A stretch of 64,000 bases of DNA from positions 204,984 to 268,983 of the forward strand of contig JABAYJ010000005.1 in NCBI GenBank assembly GCA_018609055.1. Reading direction: 5' to 3'. This stretch comes from Flavobacteriales bacterium. Lineage in GTDB: Bacteria; Bacteroidota; Bacteroidia; Flavobacteriales_D; CAJJDF01. Both the position numbers and the translations under genes were made by a program. Positions 26,691 to 36,673 of the stretch are shown piece after piece (positions within the stretch are counted from its first letter, which is position 1; each line of letters begins with the position of its first letter). The notes under the pieces are model-generated. The model was not told where the DNA came from. It saw only the letters and a program-made list of their open reading frames with translations, and made no database searches.

Positions 26691-26798
26691 GTATCTATAT
26701 AACTTCAAATCCAGAGTTTTGTTACACCTATAATTGAAATAGCTATAAAAATACAATATTTAGAATTATTACTACTCTTTTTAACATTGAGTTTATTA

Positions 26799-26835
26799 CA
26801 AAAAAAAACTCCCTTCAAATTAATGAAGAGAGTTT
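26799..26835 (-). terminator. Rho-independent terminator of the giant beta-helix gene
   Basis: On the minus strand a 12-bp stem (AAACTCTCTTCA / TGAAGGGAGTTT, one G-U pair) with a 6-base loop is followed by about nine T. It lies 20 bases after the stop of the 26856-32642 gene and ahead of the giant coiled-coil gene. Confidence 0.85.
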
Positions 26836-26855
26836 AAATTTTAATTGTTAGTTAA

Positions 26856-29800
26856 TTACTTCTGGATAAGAAGTTTTTTAGTCATGTAAACTTTATCAGA
26901 AGATATTCTTACGAAGTATAATCCTTTGCTAAAGTTGTTTACATCCATTATTATTTTTTCATTTGAGTTAGTTATCGATCTAGAACTAATTACTTGCCCA
27001 AGAGAATTCATAATTTCTAATCTTAAGTCTCCAGTATTGTATTTGTCGAATACTTCGATAGTTACAAAGTTACTAGCAGGATTAGGGTAAAGATTAACAT
27101 TTAAGTCAGCATCTACTTCATTTAATCCTACACAACTTTGGAACGTAATGTTCACTGTGTCTCTTGCACTACATCCTGATGATGCTTGGGTAACAGTTAA
27201 TATATGATCAGTACTTCCAGATCCAGCCATAGCACCTGTAACGCTTAATACGTTAGTAGTTCCACCATTGCTCCAGTTATATGTGTCATATGCATTAGAA
27301 GCAAAGATTGTTACTCCCCCATCTAAACAAGATGTTACATCAGCTCCTAAATTAAGTGCTGGACTAACTGTTCTTGTAGTAATGTTATGAGTTGTAATAC
27401 TATCACATCCATTAGATGAACCTCCAACTATTGTATCCATTATAACATTTGCAGAATAATACCATAAACTTAACACTTGTACTGAATCACCAATACAGAA
27501 GTTATAATTAATAGTTGCTACTGCAGGCGCAAAGTAACTAAGGTTAGTGATAATTGTACTATCACATCCTAATCTTGTTTGGAAAACATCAGTGTAAGTA
27601 CCAGCGGTTCTATAAAGTGTTGGTCCTACTCTGTGAGGTATTCCTGCACATAATGCTATATTATCAGTTCTACTTGCAGAGTAGTTGATAGTGACAGCAT
27701 ATGTCATTGCACTATCACAACCAGATACATTTACAATTGTATCTAAATAAGTACCTGTAGTATTCCATACTTTTCCAGATGGACTTACAAAGCTATCACA
27801 TCTTGTTACAGTGAAGTTAGCATAAGAGATATATCCAAATGTTAAGTTGAACACCATGTTGCTATCACAACCAGAAGCATTTAGAATTGTATCCATATAC
27901 ATTCCATCTGTATTCCACACTTTTCCAGTAGGGCTTACAAAGCTATCACACTCAAATTGATTGAATGTTACAAAAGATGCATATCCCATAGTTAATGTTC
28001 TAATGTAAATACTATCACATGATCCAGTAAATACTGTATCGTAATAAGTACCGGCAGTAGTAAGGTTCATACCTCTAAAGTCATTACTATCACATGCAAA
28101 TACTGTGTCCATAATAAATGTAGTAGTTGTAATTGTTAAGTCTACAGTGATTACACTATCACATCCTAAAGCATTAGGAATTGTATCTTGGTAGATACCT
28201 GTAGTACTATACCAAACTCCACTTGGAACTTGGAAACTATCACAAATTGCTACTAAGATTGTTTCAGAAGACATGTAGTTTACAGTAACATCATACACAT
28301 GTATAATACTATCATAAACTATAGCAGTTCCGAAAGTTGTATCAGTATAAAATCCTGAATTTGTGTAAGCCACACCTCCGATTGGTGTTGTAAATGTATC
28401 ACAAACAGTAATTGCAGTAGTATCAAGTGTTTGTAATAAAACTAAGATATCAGATGTGTCAGAGAATGTTCCACATGGAGTAACAAAAGTAGCTTCATAT
28501 TGGTACAATCCGTTTGATGTCCATCCTTTAGCATATATTTCTGGTGTAGTATCTAATAATAAAGGAATCCCTGTAACATCTGTCCATTGAAGTCCTGCTA
28601 CACTAGATGGAGCTGGAGCTGTAACACCAGAATTTAAAGTTCCTGGATCTTGTGGAGATGTAGCTGAGGCTACCCAATTAGTTGGCCCATTTACATCTGC
28701 TCCTTCAAGTCTAATCCCCCAAGTACTTGTTGTTGAAACTTGAGTTCCACTCCAATCTGAAGCAGTAACTCCAGAAGCAGCAGGGAAAACATAAGAAGAA
28801 TAACCTGCAGCATCCATTATATTTCCTGATGCATCTTTCAAAATTCTACCAGAAGCTGTTCCTGATCCATTACTATAACTACCTGAAGTATAGAAAAAAT
28901 TTGCTGGTGAAGCTGTACCAACATAAGTAGCAATTGTTGCAGTTCCATTAGGTCCAATTATTGTTCCTGCAGGAAAGGTATATGAAAATCTCATTGTTGT
29001 AGCTGACCATAATTCTAAAGTAACTCCTGCTAAATCAGAATTAGGTACACCAGTTATCTCAATATAATCATCAGCATTATGCCAAGATGGTCTACCACCT
29101 GTTGGAGATCCATTTGAAGCACCAGCATATTGACAAATCTCAGTAATAAAGAATGCTCCTCCAGGGTAAAATGGAGATTGAGTAGATATTTTAACTGAAT
29201 CTCCAAGTGTAAGAACAACTGTATCCGATTTTGGATTAACAGCTATCAATGCTTTCTTATCAAAAGTATTGTGATCAGTTAGTGTATCATTTAGTGAACT
29301 TGCATTTACAGTATTAGCACCAATATTAGCAGAAACAGTATATATTCCTGGTAACGACATATCAATAGAAGTAATGTATACATCCATAGAAGCTCCTACT
29401 GCTAAAGTACCAGTACCTATAACAAATGTTCCTGCATCAGCAACTGGTCCAGTTGTAGTCCAGTTAACAGTTAAAGGATTTATAGAGAAATCAACTGTTG
29501 CTCCAAAATCATTTTTAACTGTTGCATAAGCAGAATCAGCCACACCATAACAAGGATCAACTTGTTCTAGCCAGGCATCATTTATAGACATATCTCCAGG
29601 TAATCCAACAAATTCAACTGCTCCGAAATCAGGAGTTGTTGCGCTTCTTGACATTCCATCTATATCTGATGTTATAGTTGCTATTGGAGTTCCCCCATTA
29701 TCAGCTATTGCAGAAAGTGGTGTATATAATGTTGCCACTATTGATGGATTTACATCCAAGGAATTTGCACCAAATGTTGTTCCAGTATTCCATGCAGCTT

Positions 29801-32642
29801 GTGATGCATAATTAGAGCCGTTTCTACCATAATAGTTGGTCCCTCCAGAGTTTACATAAACTAAGTTGTGGTTACTTGTAAAAGATGTTGACGTAGAAGA
29901 GTTGTAAACTCCGTATGCCGTGGAAGTTCCAGTACCTTTAATAGAGATTAAGTTATTTTTATAATCAACATTGTTTGGTGCTCCAGAATGGTAGATTCCG
30001 TATTTAGTAGACGTTGAACCATCAGTAGTAGTTTCAAAAGTATTATGGTGTACATTTGTATATGGGCTGTTACCAATATATGCTCCATAAAAAGTAAATT
30101 GCGCATTCAAATCATATACAGCATTATTAGAAATTTCTGTACCATCAGTAGCATTATTACTATTTCCATAATTTGCATATATACCATACGCAGTCCAAGT
30201 TCCAGCTCCTCCATTGTGAATTTTATTTCCAATTGCTTTCATAGTAGAAGAGTAATAACCATAAATTCCATAAAAAGTTGAACCTGAAGATTTATTAGGT
30301 CTGTGTATTTCATTAGCAACTAATTCATTGTTAGCGGCATAATATAATCTAATTCCATAATTTTGAAAATCTTGAATATCATTACTATCAATAATGTGAC
30401 CTGACGTAAATGGTCCATTACTTCCTTGACCGTTCATAATGATTCCCGCATAACCACCAATCAAGGTATTCCCTGTAATTCTACAGTTATTGGCATTATC
30501 AGCATAAGAAAATGATGAAGTAAAACTATTCGTTGCTGTAATACATACTGCTAAACTAGAAGTGATATTTAATCCAACATTAATCGTGTTGTTTTTGATT
30601 GTAATACTATCACAACCACCTCTCATCATTATTCCGAAAACATTAGAAGTTGGAATTTCATTTATAAAATTGAAGTTTTCAATAGTCAAATGAGTAATCC
30701 CGTCAAGTGCTAAGAAATATGTTCCAGATCCTCTATTTACAGTTGTTCCGTTTCCGTCAATTGTTAATGTGTTAGTTCCATTCAATCCATTAACACCATT
30801 TAAATCCCAGTTCATTATGTGCGGTCCTGATCCAGCAGCTACTGTTACTACAGAAGGTCCAGACATTCCGCAATCTTCAAGAGTTTGAAATAATGATTGT
30901 AAACTTACAAAGTTAGTTGAACTAGCTACGGCAGCAGGATTCACAGTATAAGCCCCATTTAATGTAAATAAACAAGCTGTTCTTATTGCACCAGGTCCAG
31001 CAGAAATACTTGAATCACCAGGTCCACAAATTCCTACTACGTAAAATTCATAATCAGTTTGTGGAGTAAGTCCTGTTAATGTTAATGTATCATTAGTAGA
31101 AGGAACAACTGTTCCAGTTCCAGGAGTAAATCCAGGAGCTCCGTATTCTACTAACCAAGAAGTAGCTGCAGTTGCAGCAGTCCATGCAACATCATGAGTT
31201 GTTCCAGTCGGATTAAACCCAATTAAAGCAGAACTAGCAGGACAAGTAGGAGGAGTATATTCATCTGCTCCTATATCTGGTGTTGTTGTATTTCTAACAT
31301 TTCCATCAATATCATCTGTGATTCCAGTAATAACTGCAGCAGTTCCATTTGCTGCCGTTCCTTGTAAGTGTAAATCTGTTGGCGATAAATATTGAGGATC
31401 ACTCCAAATACTACTTATTTCTTTGGAAGAAGCAGTTTGCAGTGCAGTTAAATCTGCTCTTGCACCTCCCCAATAAAATTGATTTGTTATTGTCCCGTAA
31501 GAATAATAAAGGTTATTATCTAATGTATTAATTGCAGCTCCAGAAGAAGCAAAATATACAGCATAATGATTTGAACCACCAGCATCTGTTGTTACTATGT
31601 TGTTTTGGATATTATTAGGACCATAAGTAGCAGTACCGTAATGATACATACCATAATGGGTACCTGTTGTAGTTCCACCAGAAAGTGTATTGTATTGAAA
31701 ATCAGTAAATTTACAATTATAAATCCTTGCGCCATATCTTGTACCTGTTCCAGTAGAAGATGTTCTAACCATATTGTTAAATACTCTTGTTGGAGCAGCA
31801 GCCGTACCATCACAATAGTAAGGTGTCAAACCATATTGTGTTCCTGTACTAAATAGATTAATCTTGTTGTAAGATACTTCAGATGATTTTGCTCTAAAAT
31901 AAGGACCATACCCTGAGCTTGTTGCCGAAGAAAGTTGGTTAAACTCATTGTTTGACATAACCATATTTTCTTGGTAATAAGCGTAAACACCATATAGATA
32001 AAAATCTTGAACCGTATTATTAGTGAAAGTTAGATTCTGTTCCCAAGTTGATGTATTTCCACCATAAAAATAACCAGCTCCATAATAACCGTTAGTCATT
32101 ACACAACTATCAATTGTTATATTGTTAGACAAGTTGGTTGTTCCACTTTCATTATAGAAACAAGCATATGCAGATGAAGTACCAGTTCTAGTTGTTACAT
32201 TACATTTTTTGAATGTAATAAAATCATTACTACCATCAAAATATACAACTCTTCCGTATCCTGTACCAGCATTAATATTAAGATCCATGAAAGTAGTATA
32301 ACTTGCATTTAAAAATCTAATTGTTCCAGTTGAAGACGAGGATGTATTGTTTACTAAAGTTGCCCCAGCAGTTCCACCATCAAAAGTAATTGTATTGGTT
32401 GCGGATGCTCCTGTAATAGTTCCAATTAATACTTCGCCAGTATAAGTTCCTGCTGCAACATTAAATGTTACTGGTCCGGAAACACCTGTCGTGTTCAGTG
32501 CAGTTACTGCAGCTTGAAATGTTTGGTAATTAGTACCACCTGTTGCGGTTGCGCCATCAATAGTATATACTCCAGTTAACTGGGCAAAAGACCCAAGTCC
32601 TAATAGCATAGCTACTAAAAGTAAAAAGTAATTTTTCTTCAT
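26856..32642 (-). CDS. Giant secreted beta-helix protein with T9SS sorting domain
   Basis: The 1928-residue protein has a signal peptide (1-20, ending GLGSFAQ). A right-handed parallel beta-helix follows (about 40-465, rich in NNxI/YGxY rungs), a fibronectin-III domain (about 468-560) and a second beta-helix (about 570-1010). A CARDB-like Ig domain (about 1015-1130) and a lamin-tail-like domain (about 1150-1280, with FITEICQYAG and DDYIEITGV) come next. Seven repeats of about 50 residues (about 1385-1740) each begin with a Cys-Asp motif and contain GCDS. The C-terminal sorting domain holds VNLYPNPASNF. Such proteins are exported by T9SS and act as surface adhesins or polysaccharide-binding or lyase-like proteins. 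No catalytic residues could be assigned. It has its own terminator and appears monocistronic. Confidence 0.85.
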   Translation of the reverse strand: MKKNYFLLLVAMLLGLGSFAQLTGVYTIDGATATGGTNYQTFQAAVTALNTTGVSGPVTFNVAAGTYTGEVLIGTITGASATNTITFDGGTAGATLVNNTSSSSTGTIRFLNASYTTFMDLNINAGTGYGRVVYFDGSNDFITFKKCNVTTRTGTSSAYACFYNESGTTNLSNNITIDSCVMTNGYYGAGYFYGGNTSTWEQNLTFTNNTVQDFYLYGVYAYYQENMVMSNNEFNQLSSATSSGYGPYFRAKSSEVSYNKINLFSTGTQYGLTPYYCDGTAAAPTRVFNNMVRTSSTGTGTRYGARIYNCKFTDFQYNTLSGGTTTGTHYGMYHYGTATYGPNNIQNNIVTTDAGGSNHYAVYFASSGAAINTLDNNLYYSYGTITNQFYWGGARADLTALQTASSKEISSIWSDPQYLSPTDLHLQGTAANGTAAVITGITDDIDGNVRNTTTPDIGADEYTPPTCPASSALIGFNPTGTTHDVAWTAATAATSWLVEYGAPGFTPGTGTVVPSTNDTLTLTGLTPQTDYEFYVVGICGPGDSSISAGPGAIRTACLFTLNGAYTVNPAAVASSTNFVSLQSLFQTLEDCGMSGPSVVTVAAGSGPHIMNWDLNGVNGLNGTNTLTIDGNGTTVNRGSGTYFLALDGITHLTIENFNFINEIPTSNVFGIMMRGGCDSITIKNNTINVGLNITSSLAVCITATNSFTSSFSYADNANNCRITGNTLIGGYAGIIMNGQGSNGPFTSGHIIDSNDIQDFQNYGIRLYYAANNELVANEIHRPNKSSGSTFYGIYGYYSSTMKAIGNKIHNGGAGTWTAYGIYANYGNSNNATDGTEISNNAVYDLNAQFTFYGAYIGNSPYTNVHHNTFETTTDGSTSTKYGIYHSGAPNNVDYKNNLISIKGTGTSTAYGVYNSSTSTSFTSNHNLVYVNSGGTNYYGRNGSNYASQAAWNTGTTFGANSLDVNPSIVATLYTPLSAIADNGGTPIATITSDIDGMSRSATTPDFGAVEFVGLPGDMSINDAWLEQVDPCYGVADSAYATVKNDFGATVDFSINPLTVNWTTTGPVADAGTFVIGTGTLAVGASMDVYITSIDMSLPGIYTVSANIGANTVNASSLNDTLTDHNTFDKKALIAVNPKSDTVVLTLGDSVKISTQSPFYPGGAFFITEICQYAGASNGSPTGGRPSWHNADDYIEITGVPNSDLAGVTLELWSATTMRFSYTFPAGTIIGPNGTATIATYVGTASPANFFYTSGSYSNGSGTASGRILKDASGNIMDAAGYSSYVFPAASGVTASDWSGTQVSTTSTWGIRLEGADVNGPTNWVASATSPQDPGTLNSGVTAPAPSSVAGLQWTDVTGIPLLLDTTPEIYAKGWTSNGLYQYEATFVTPCGTFSDTSDILVLLQTLDTTAITVCDTFTTPIGGVAYTNSGFYTDTTFGTAIVYDSIIHVYDVTVNYMSSETILVAICDSFQVPSGVWYSTTGIYQDTIPNALGCDSVITVDLTITTTTFIMDTVFACDSNDFRGMNLTTAGTYYDTVFTGSCDSIYIRTLTMGYASFVTFNQFECDSFVSPTGKVWNTDGMYMDTILNASGCDSNMVFNLTFGYISYANFTVTRCDSFVSPSGKVWNTTGTYLDTIVNVSGCDSAMTYAVTINYSASRTDNIALCAGIPHRVGPTLYRTAGTYTDVFQTRLGCDSTIITNLSYFAPAVATINYNFCIGDSVQVLSLWYYSANVIMDTIVGGSSNGCDSITTHNITTRTVSPALNLGADVTSCLDGGVTIFASNAYDTYNWSNGGTTNVLSVTGAMAGSGSTDHILTVTQASSGCSARDTVNITFQSCVGLNEVDADLNVNLYPNPASNFVTIEVFDKYNTGDLRLEIMNSLGQVISSRSITNSNEKIIMDVNNFSKGLYFVRISSDKVYMTKKLLIQK
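27520..28440 (-). repeat. Seven Cys-Asp-Ser repeats in the beta-helix protein
   Basis: Seven coding repeats of roughly 40-50 residues have the pattern CDSF-x-P-(S/T)-G-x(4)-T-x-G-x-Y-x-D-T-I-x(4)-GCDS. Two adjacent copies share FVSPSGKVWNT or FVSPTGKVWNT and are also similar at DNA level. Paired Cys in each unit could form disulfides. Boundaries are approximate. Confidence 0.75.
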
Positions 32643-32841
32643 CTTAATCGAAAATTTTGTTAGTAAGCCTCTAATATATATAAATTTTCACTTATAAAAT
32701 CTACCAATTTGCTTTTTTTTCAAAGTTTGCGAAATTATTTTACAAACTGTGCGTAGTATTGCGATGAGTAAAAAATATTAAATAATTGATTTTCAGAATA
32801 TTTAATCAACAAATTGATGTTAATTAGAAAGGAAAACATGA

Positions 32842-33618
32842 TTACTTGATCCCTTGGGAATCTTTAATCTTTTCGTAAGAATCCTGAACTTTCTGAAACT
32901 TTTCCTTAGCACCTTTTTGAAATTCTTCGCCAAGTTGAGCAACTTTATCTGGATGATATTTTATAGCTAGTTTTCTGTAGGCTTTTTTTATTTCACTTTC
33001 AGTAGCAGAATCTGTAATCCCAAGAATTTGGTATGCTTTACTTAAAGTGATTCCATTTGATGAAGTAGTTTGTGTTCTTTCGTTATATCCACCTCCTTCT
33101 TTTCTGAAATTAAACATTGCCAAGATCGACAAAAATGTTTGTTGTGAAATTCTTAAAGACTTTGATATACCTTGAAGATTACTAAGTTCACTATTACTCA
33201 TTTCTCCATCTGCAACAGCTATACCAATAAGGTAATGAAGCATTTGAACCTTAGATGACTGGTTTACATTATTATTAATAATGTCGGTTACTTTGGATAC
33301 AGAAATACTTTGTTCTAAATAGGTTTTTAAATCAAAGACATATTTAGCTGCCTTTTCTTGTCCAAATTGTTGAACAAAGAAGTTTTTGACAAAGTTTAAT
33401 TCCGATTTTTTAGTTACTCCGTCAGCTTTAATAACTACAGAGGTTAACATCATCAGATATTTACCGAAGTCAAAGTTAGGATTGGTTCTTTTGTTTCCAA
33501 TTTTTGGTTTAGAGTCGAAACTTGATCCAATAAAATAACCTATTAAGGCACCATATAAAGATTTAGTTAAGTAAAATCCTAGAGCTGCACCTATAAAGCC
33601 TGTGATTCCTAATTTCAT
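32842..33618 (-). CDS. TerB-like and DnaJ domain co-chaperone (DjlA-like)
   Basis: The 258-residue protein has an N-terminal glycine-rich hydrophobic segment (about 3-32, [25 protein letters not shown]), a TerB-like helical domain (about 50-165) and a C-terminal J domain (about 192-255) with the HPDK motif (YHPDKV) that stimulates DnaK. This layout matches DjlA, a membrane-bound J protein. It is the last gene of the oxidase assembly operon; its ATG overlaps the DUF420 gene stop by one base. A link to oxidase assembly is possible but may be coincidental. Confidence 0.88.
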   Translation of the reverse strand: MKLGITGFIGAALGFYLTKSLYGALIGYFIGSSFDSKPKIGNKRTNPNFDFGKYLMMLTSVVIKADGVTKKSELNFVKNFFVQQFGQEKAAKYVFDLKTYLEQSISVSKVTDIINNNVNQSSKVQMLHYLIGIAVADGEMSNSELSNLQGISKSLRISQQTFLSILAMFNFRKEGGGYNERTQTTSSNGITLSKAYQILGITDSATESEIKKAYRKLAIKYHPDKVAQLGEEFQKGAKEKFQKVQDSYEKIKDSQGIK

Positions 33619-34181
33619 TATTTATAGTAAGGTGATATCATCAAAAAAACTATAACTCCTGTAATTGCAACATACATCCATAAAGGAAAAGTAATTCTAG
33701 TCAGTTTTTTATGCCCTTCGTAGTCGCCCAACCAACCTCTTAAATAGGTAAAGCATACAAATGGAGTAATAATGATAGATAATATAATGTGTGAAATTAA
33801 GATAAAATAATATAAGTACTTAATACTACTAATTGCTAAAGCCTCAGCTTCTTCAATAATTCCATTATGGTTGGAGTCTCCAAAAATAGTAGAGTCTGAA
33901 GTGGCATGGTATATTACGTACATTACTAGAAAACCTACTGATAGTATTACAGCAACATTGATTAAGTTTTTATGTAGGTTCTTCTTTTTCTTTTTTATGG
34001 CAAAATAAGCTGAAAGTAAAACAACTGCAGTTAGTCCATTTATTGTAGCATAGATGCTTGGTAGGAATCCAAAATTATAGCCTTCAATTTTAACGCCAAA
34101 TAATATGGCAACAGCCACAGGTAGTATTACTGAAACTATTATAGCTATTTGTTTGTATTTTTTCTGGTTATCGGTATTCAT
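33618..34181 (-). CDS. DUF420 membrane protein, cytochrome oxidase-associated
   Basis: The 187-residue protein has five predicted membrane helices and matches the DUF420 family (CtaM/YozB-like), which in Gram-positive bacteria is needed for maturation of heme A oxidases. Histidines that could bind metal or heme sit in VIYHATSD and ILISHIILS, and a soluble loop has [13 protein letters not shown]. It overlaps the SCO1 gene by 14 bases, consistent with one operon. Role in oxidase assembly is inferred from family and context. Confidence 0.85.
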   Translation of the reverse strand: MNTDNQKKYKQIAIIVSVILPVAVAILFGVKIEGYNFGFLPSIYATINGLTAVVLLSAYFAIKKKKKNLHKNLINVAVILSVGFLVMYVIYHATSDSTIFGDSNHNGIIEEAEALAISSIKYLYYFILISHIILSIIITPFVCFTYLRGWLGDYEGHKKLTRITFPLWMYVAITGVIVFLMISPYYK

Positions 34182-34779
34182 TTAATAATATGTTTATGTC
34201 TTTACTTAGTTTATTTAGGTCTTGGTCTTCAAGGCCATTATATATCCCTCTTATTCTTAAATCCTTATCAACCATTATGAATAAAGAAGAATGTAAAAAT
34301 CCATGTTCGGATAACGCATCTTCTTGAGTAGCAACCATAAAGCTGAATACTCCTGATTCGTATATTTTACGTTTGTCTCCTGTTACAAAATTCCAGTTAG
34401 AAGTATTGGCATGTTTCCATTTAGCATATCGTTTTAGCTTGGCTGGAGTATCTGTTTCTGGATCTACTGTATGAGATAAGAACTGCACTTCTGGTTGTAC
34501 TCCCCATTTCTTTTGAAGCTTCACCATGTTATTAGTCATAACTGGGCAAATTGTTGGGCAAGTAGAAAAGAAAAAATCGACTATTGTTATTTTGTCTTTT
34601 AAATAGTCTTCGGTAACCTCTTCATTATCTTGATTTATAAATGAAAAAGGTTGTACGCTATGATAAATAGTGTCAGTAGTTTCTGGATTAACTTCATGAC
34701 GGCCGTAATACTTTAGCTTTTCTTCTGTACAAGAAATAAAAGCTAAAGATAGAAGAGTTAAAATTAGTAGTATACGCAT
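34168..34779 (-). CDS. SCO1/SenC copper chaperone for cytochrome oxidase, lipoprotein
   Basis: The 203-residue protein has a lipoprotein signal (LAFIS-C17) and a thioredoxin-like fold. The copper site is complete: Cys74 and Cys78 in FSTCPTICPVM and His163 in GFLHSSLFI. SCO proteins deliver copper to the CuA centre of oxidase subunit II or keep its cysteines reduced. It lies one base after the second SCO-like gene and overlaps the DUF420 gene. Length is standard. Confidence 0.93.
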   Translation of the reverse strand: MRILLILTLLSLAFISCTEEKLKYYGRHEVNPETTDTIYHSVQPFSFINQDNEEVTEDYLKDKITIVDFFFSTCPTICPVMTNNMVKLQKKWGVQPEVQFLSHTVDPETDTPAKLKRYAKWKHANTSNWNFVTGDKRKIYESGVFSFMVATQEDALSEHGFLHSSLFIMVDKDLRIRGIYNGLEDQDLNKLSKDINILLNEYR

Positions 34780-34780
34780 A

Positions 34781-35464
34781 TTATTTAGCTAATTCTTTTT
34801 TCGCCTTGTCTTCTGTTTTATATTCTATGAAGAGCTTTCTTATGTCTTTTCTCATGTTTTCAATCAATTGAGTTTGATCTCCTTGGTAAAGTCCTCTTAC
34901 ATTTTTGTTCCTATCAACAAGAAGTATCATTTTGTAGTAAGTTTTACCTCCAATACATCTCTTGGTTTTAAAATCAGTTGTTTGAAGATTCCCTCCTGGC
35001 AATTCTAAATCGTAAATCGGATTTGTTGAAGATGTAACAAACTTCCATTTATCGAAATTAATATCTAGTTGTTCGCTTATAAATTGATTTAAGTTAGGAG
35101 TGCCTCCATTAGTATCAACCAAATGCGAAATAAAAAGTAGGTCTTCAAATTCCGGACGGTCATATAATTTATCATACACCAAAAACTTTAGTTGTTTTTG
35201 AATGATAGGGCAGTAGAATGGGCACGAAGAAATTAATGTAGATACTACAAGTGTTTTTCCTTCAGTACTTTCTGAACTTACTGTGTTGCTGTCTACATCA
35301 TAAAAAACGAAGTCTTTTATTTTAGTATTTTTCGATTCTTCTTCTGAAGGGCCAAAGTATGGTAAACTTTCAGAATTAGTTTTCCCTTTAGAAAGTGGGA
35401 TTAAAAAGATAAGTGGAACTCCAAAGAGTAATAGAAACAATCCAATTCGCTTTGTGATTTTCAT
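34781..35464 (-). CDS. Divergent SCO-like thioredoxin-fold protein lacking the copper His
   Basis: The 227-residue protein has an N-terminal membrane anchor (about 7-24) and a SCO-like domain with Cys81 and Cys85 in SSCPFYCPII. Aligned to the neighbouring SCO protein, the copper-ligand His of LHSSLFIMVD is replaced by Tyr (TYYKMILLVD). It therefore may act as a thiol-disulfide reductase, not as a copper carrier. It precedes the canonical SCO gene by one base and follows cox subunit IV by 93 bases. Family membership is firm; loss of copper binding is inference. Confidence 0.87.
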   Translation of the reverse strand: MKITKRIGLFLLLFGVPLIFLIPLSKGKTNSESLPYFGPSEEESKNTKIKDFVFYDVDSNTVSSESTEGKTLVVSTLISSCPFYCPIIQKQLKFLVYDKLYDRPEFEDLLFISHLVDTNGGTPNLNQFISEQLDINFDKWKFVTSSTNPIYDLELPGGNLQTTDFKTKRCIGGKTYYKMILLVDRNKNVRGLYQGDQTQLIENMRKDIRKLFIEYKTEDKAKKELAK

Positions 35465-35557
35465 ATTTAGATGATGTTTGTTTTATTAAAAAACTTTACC
35501 ATAAAAGTAAGAAATCAACTTGCTAAATGCACTAGATTGTCTTAGAATTTTAAAAGT

Positions 35558-35929
35558 TTAATTATAACCGTTACCAACCTTAAATCCTTCCATTACGATT
35601 AGGTAAATCATGTAAGCGATAAAGATTAAATAAGGAACAACAATATATCTTCTTAATGATTTATTTTCATGACCTAAATGCATGAATTCCATTACGATAT
35701 AAAATGCTTTAACAAGAGTCATAACAATGAATGACCATTTAACAACTACCCATAAATCAGAGCTTCTGCTACTAAGGTAAATCCCCATTATAATTTCTAA
35801 TGTAGTAAGAATAGAAAGAAGTGCTGTTACTTTCCATATTTTTTTACGAATCGCTTTACCCTCTTCTTCAGAGTGATTAACCATTGGTGCGTAGCTATCG
35901 TTTACTAGTAAGTCGTCTCTATTTTCCAT
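35558..35929 (-). CDS. Cytochrome c oxidase subunit IV (CtaF/CoxD-like)
   Basis: The 123-residue protein has a soluble N-terminus and three membrane helices (about 32-52, 58-80, 90-112) and fits the prokaryotic oxidase subunit IV family, with MEFMHLGHENK after the second helix. It is a small accessory subunit of a caa3-type oxidase. It sits 33 bases downstream of cox subunit III in the assembly operon. Genes for catalytic subunits I and II are not in the window. Confidence 0.88.
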   Translation of the reverse strand: MENRDDLLVNDSYAPMVNHSEEEGKAIRKKIWKVTALLSILTTLEIIMGIYLSSRSSDLWVVVKWSFIVMTLVKAFYIVMEFMHLGHENKSLRRYIVVPYLIFIAYMIYLIVMEGFKVGNGYN

Positions 35930-35962
35930 AACTGAAAAGTATCTTTATTAAAAATAATTTTA

Positions 35963-36646
35963 TTAAACTAAGTAGAAGAAGGTAAAAACAAATACCCATA
36001 CTAAATCTACAAAGTGCCAGTATAGTCCTACTTTTTCTACCATTTCGTAATGCCCTCTTGCTTGATAAACTCCTTTTTTAACTTGTAAGAATACAAGGAA
36101 GTTAATTACTACTCCTGTGAATACGTGAAATCCGTGAAATCCTGTTACAAAGAAAAAGAAGTTGGTATATCTTACATCATCTGGGTTTAATACATTATAA
36201 GGATTGTTAAGCAAAGTCGCCATTCCATTTTCGTTTCCTGCAATGAATGTTGACCATTCCCATGCTTGAGAACCTAAGAAAACAGCACCACCAACAACAG
36301 TCCATCCTAACCATTTTTGAACTCCTTTTTGATCCATTCTGTGACCAGCTTCAACAGCTAATACCATTGTTACAGAACTCACAATAAGGATAAATGTCAT
36401 TAATGCCACATAAATTAGTGGCCAATTTGCATGAGTTAAAGGAAAGTGAAAAAACACATCTTCAGCCAAAGGCCAAGACTCAGCTGATGCTTTAGCAAAC
36501 CCTAGAGCTACTAAAAAACCACCAAAAGTAAGTGCATCAGAAACCAAGAAAAACCACATCATCATTTTTCCATAAGTAACATTGAAAGGAGATCTTCCTC
36601 CTCCCCAAGCTGTTGCTGAATCAACATTTTCTACATGTCCTGCCAT
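35963..36646 (-). CDS. Cytochrome c oxidase subunit III
   Basis: The 227-residue protein has five to six membrane helices and the subunit III hallmarks FFFFVTGFHGFHVFTGV and YWHFVDLVWVFVF near the C-terminus. An N-terminal segment (MMMWFFLVSDALTFGGFL) is typical of the caa3/bo3 type. It is a non-catalytic subunit of the heme-copper oxidase in the inner membrane. It is flanked by a second, longer subunit III paralogue and by subunit IV. Confidence 0.95.
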   Translation of the reverse strand: MAGHVENVDSATAWGGGRSPFNVTYGKMMMWFFLVSDALTFGGFLVALGFAKASAESWPLAEDVFFHFPLTHANWPLIYVALMTFILIVSSVTMVLAVEAGHRMDQKGVQKWLGWTVVGGAVFLGSQAWEWSTFIAGNENGMATLLNNPYNVLNPDDVRYTNFFFFVTGFHGFHVFTGVVINFLVFLQVKKGVYQARGHYEMVEKVGLYWHFVDLVWVFVFTFFYLV

Positions 36647-36673
36647 AACTCTAAATCTAAAATTTTTACAAGT

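Noticed and set aside
26691..26756. Upstream ATG at 26756 as start of the 1810-residue protein
   Set aside because: It adds a basic/aromatic stretch before a standard signal peptide; ATG 26690 fits better.
32643..32841. Intergenic stretch upstream of the giant beta-helix gene
   Set aside because: AT-rich with no clear promoter match, RNA or small gene that I can support.
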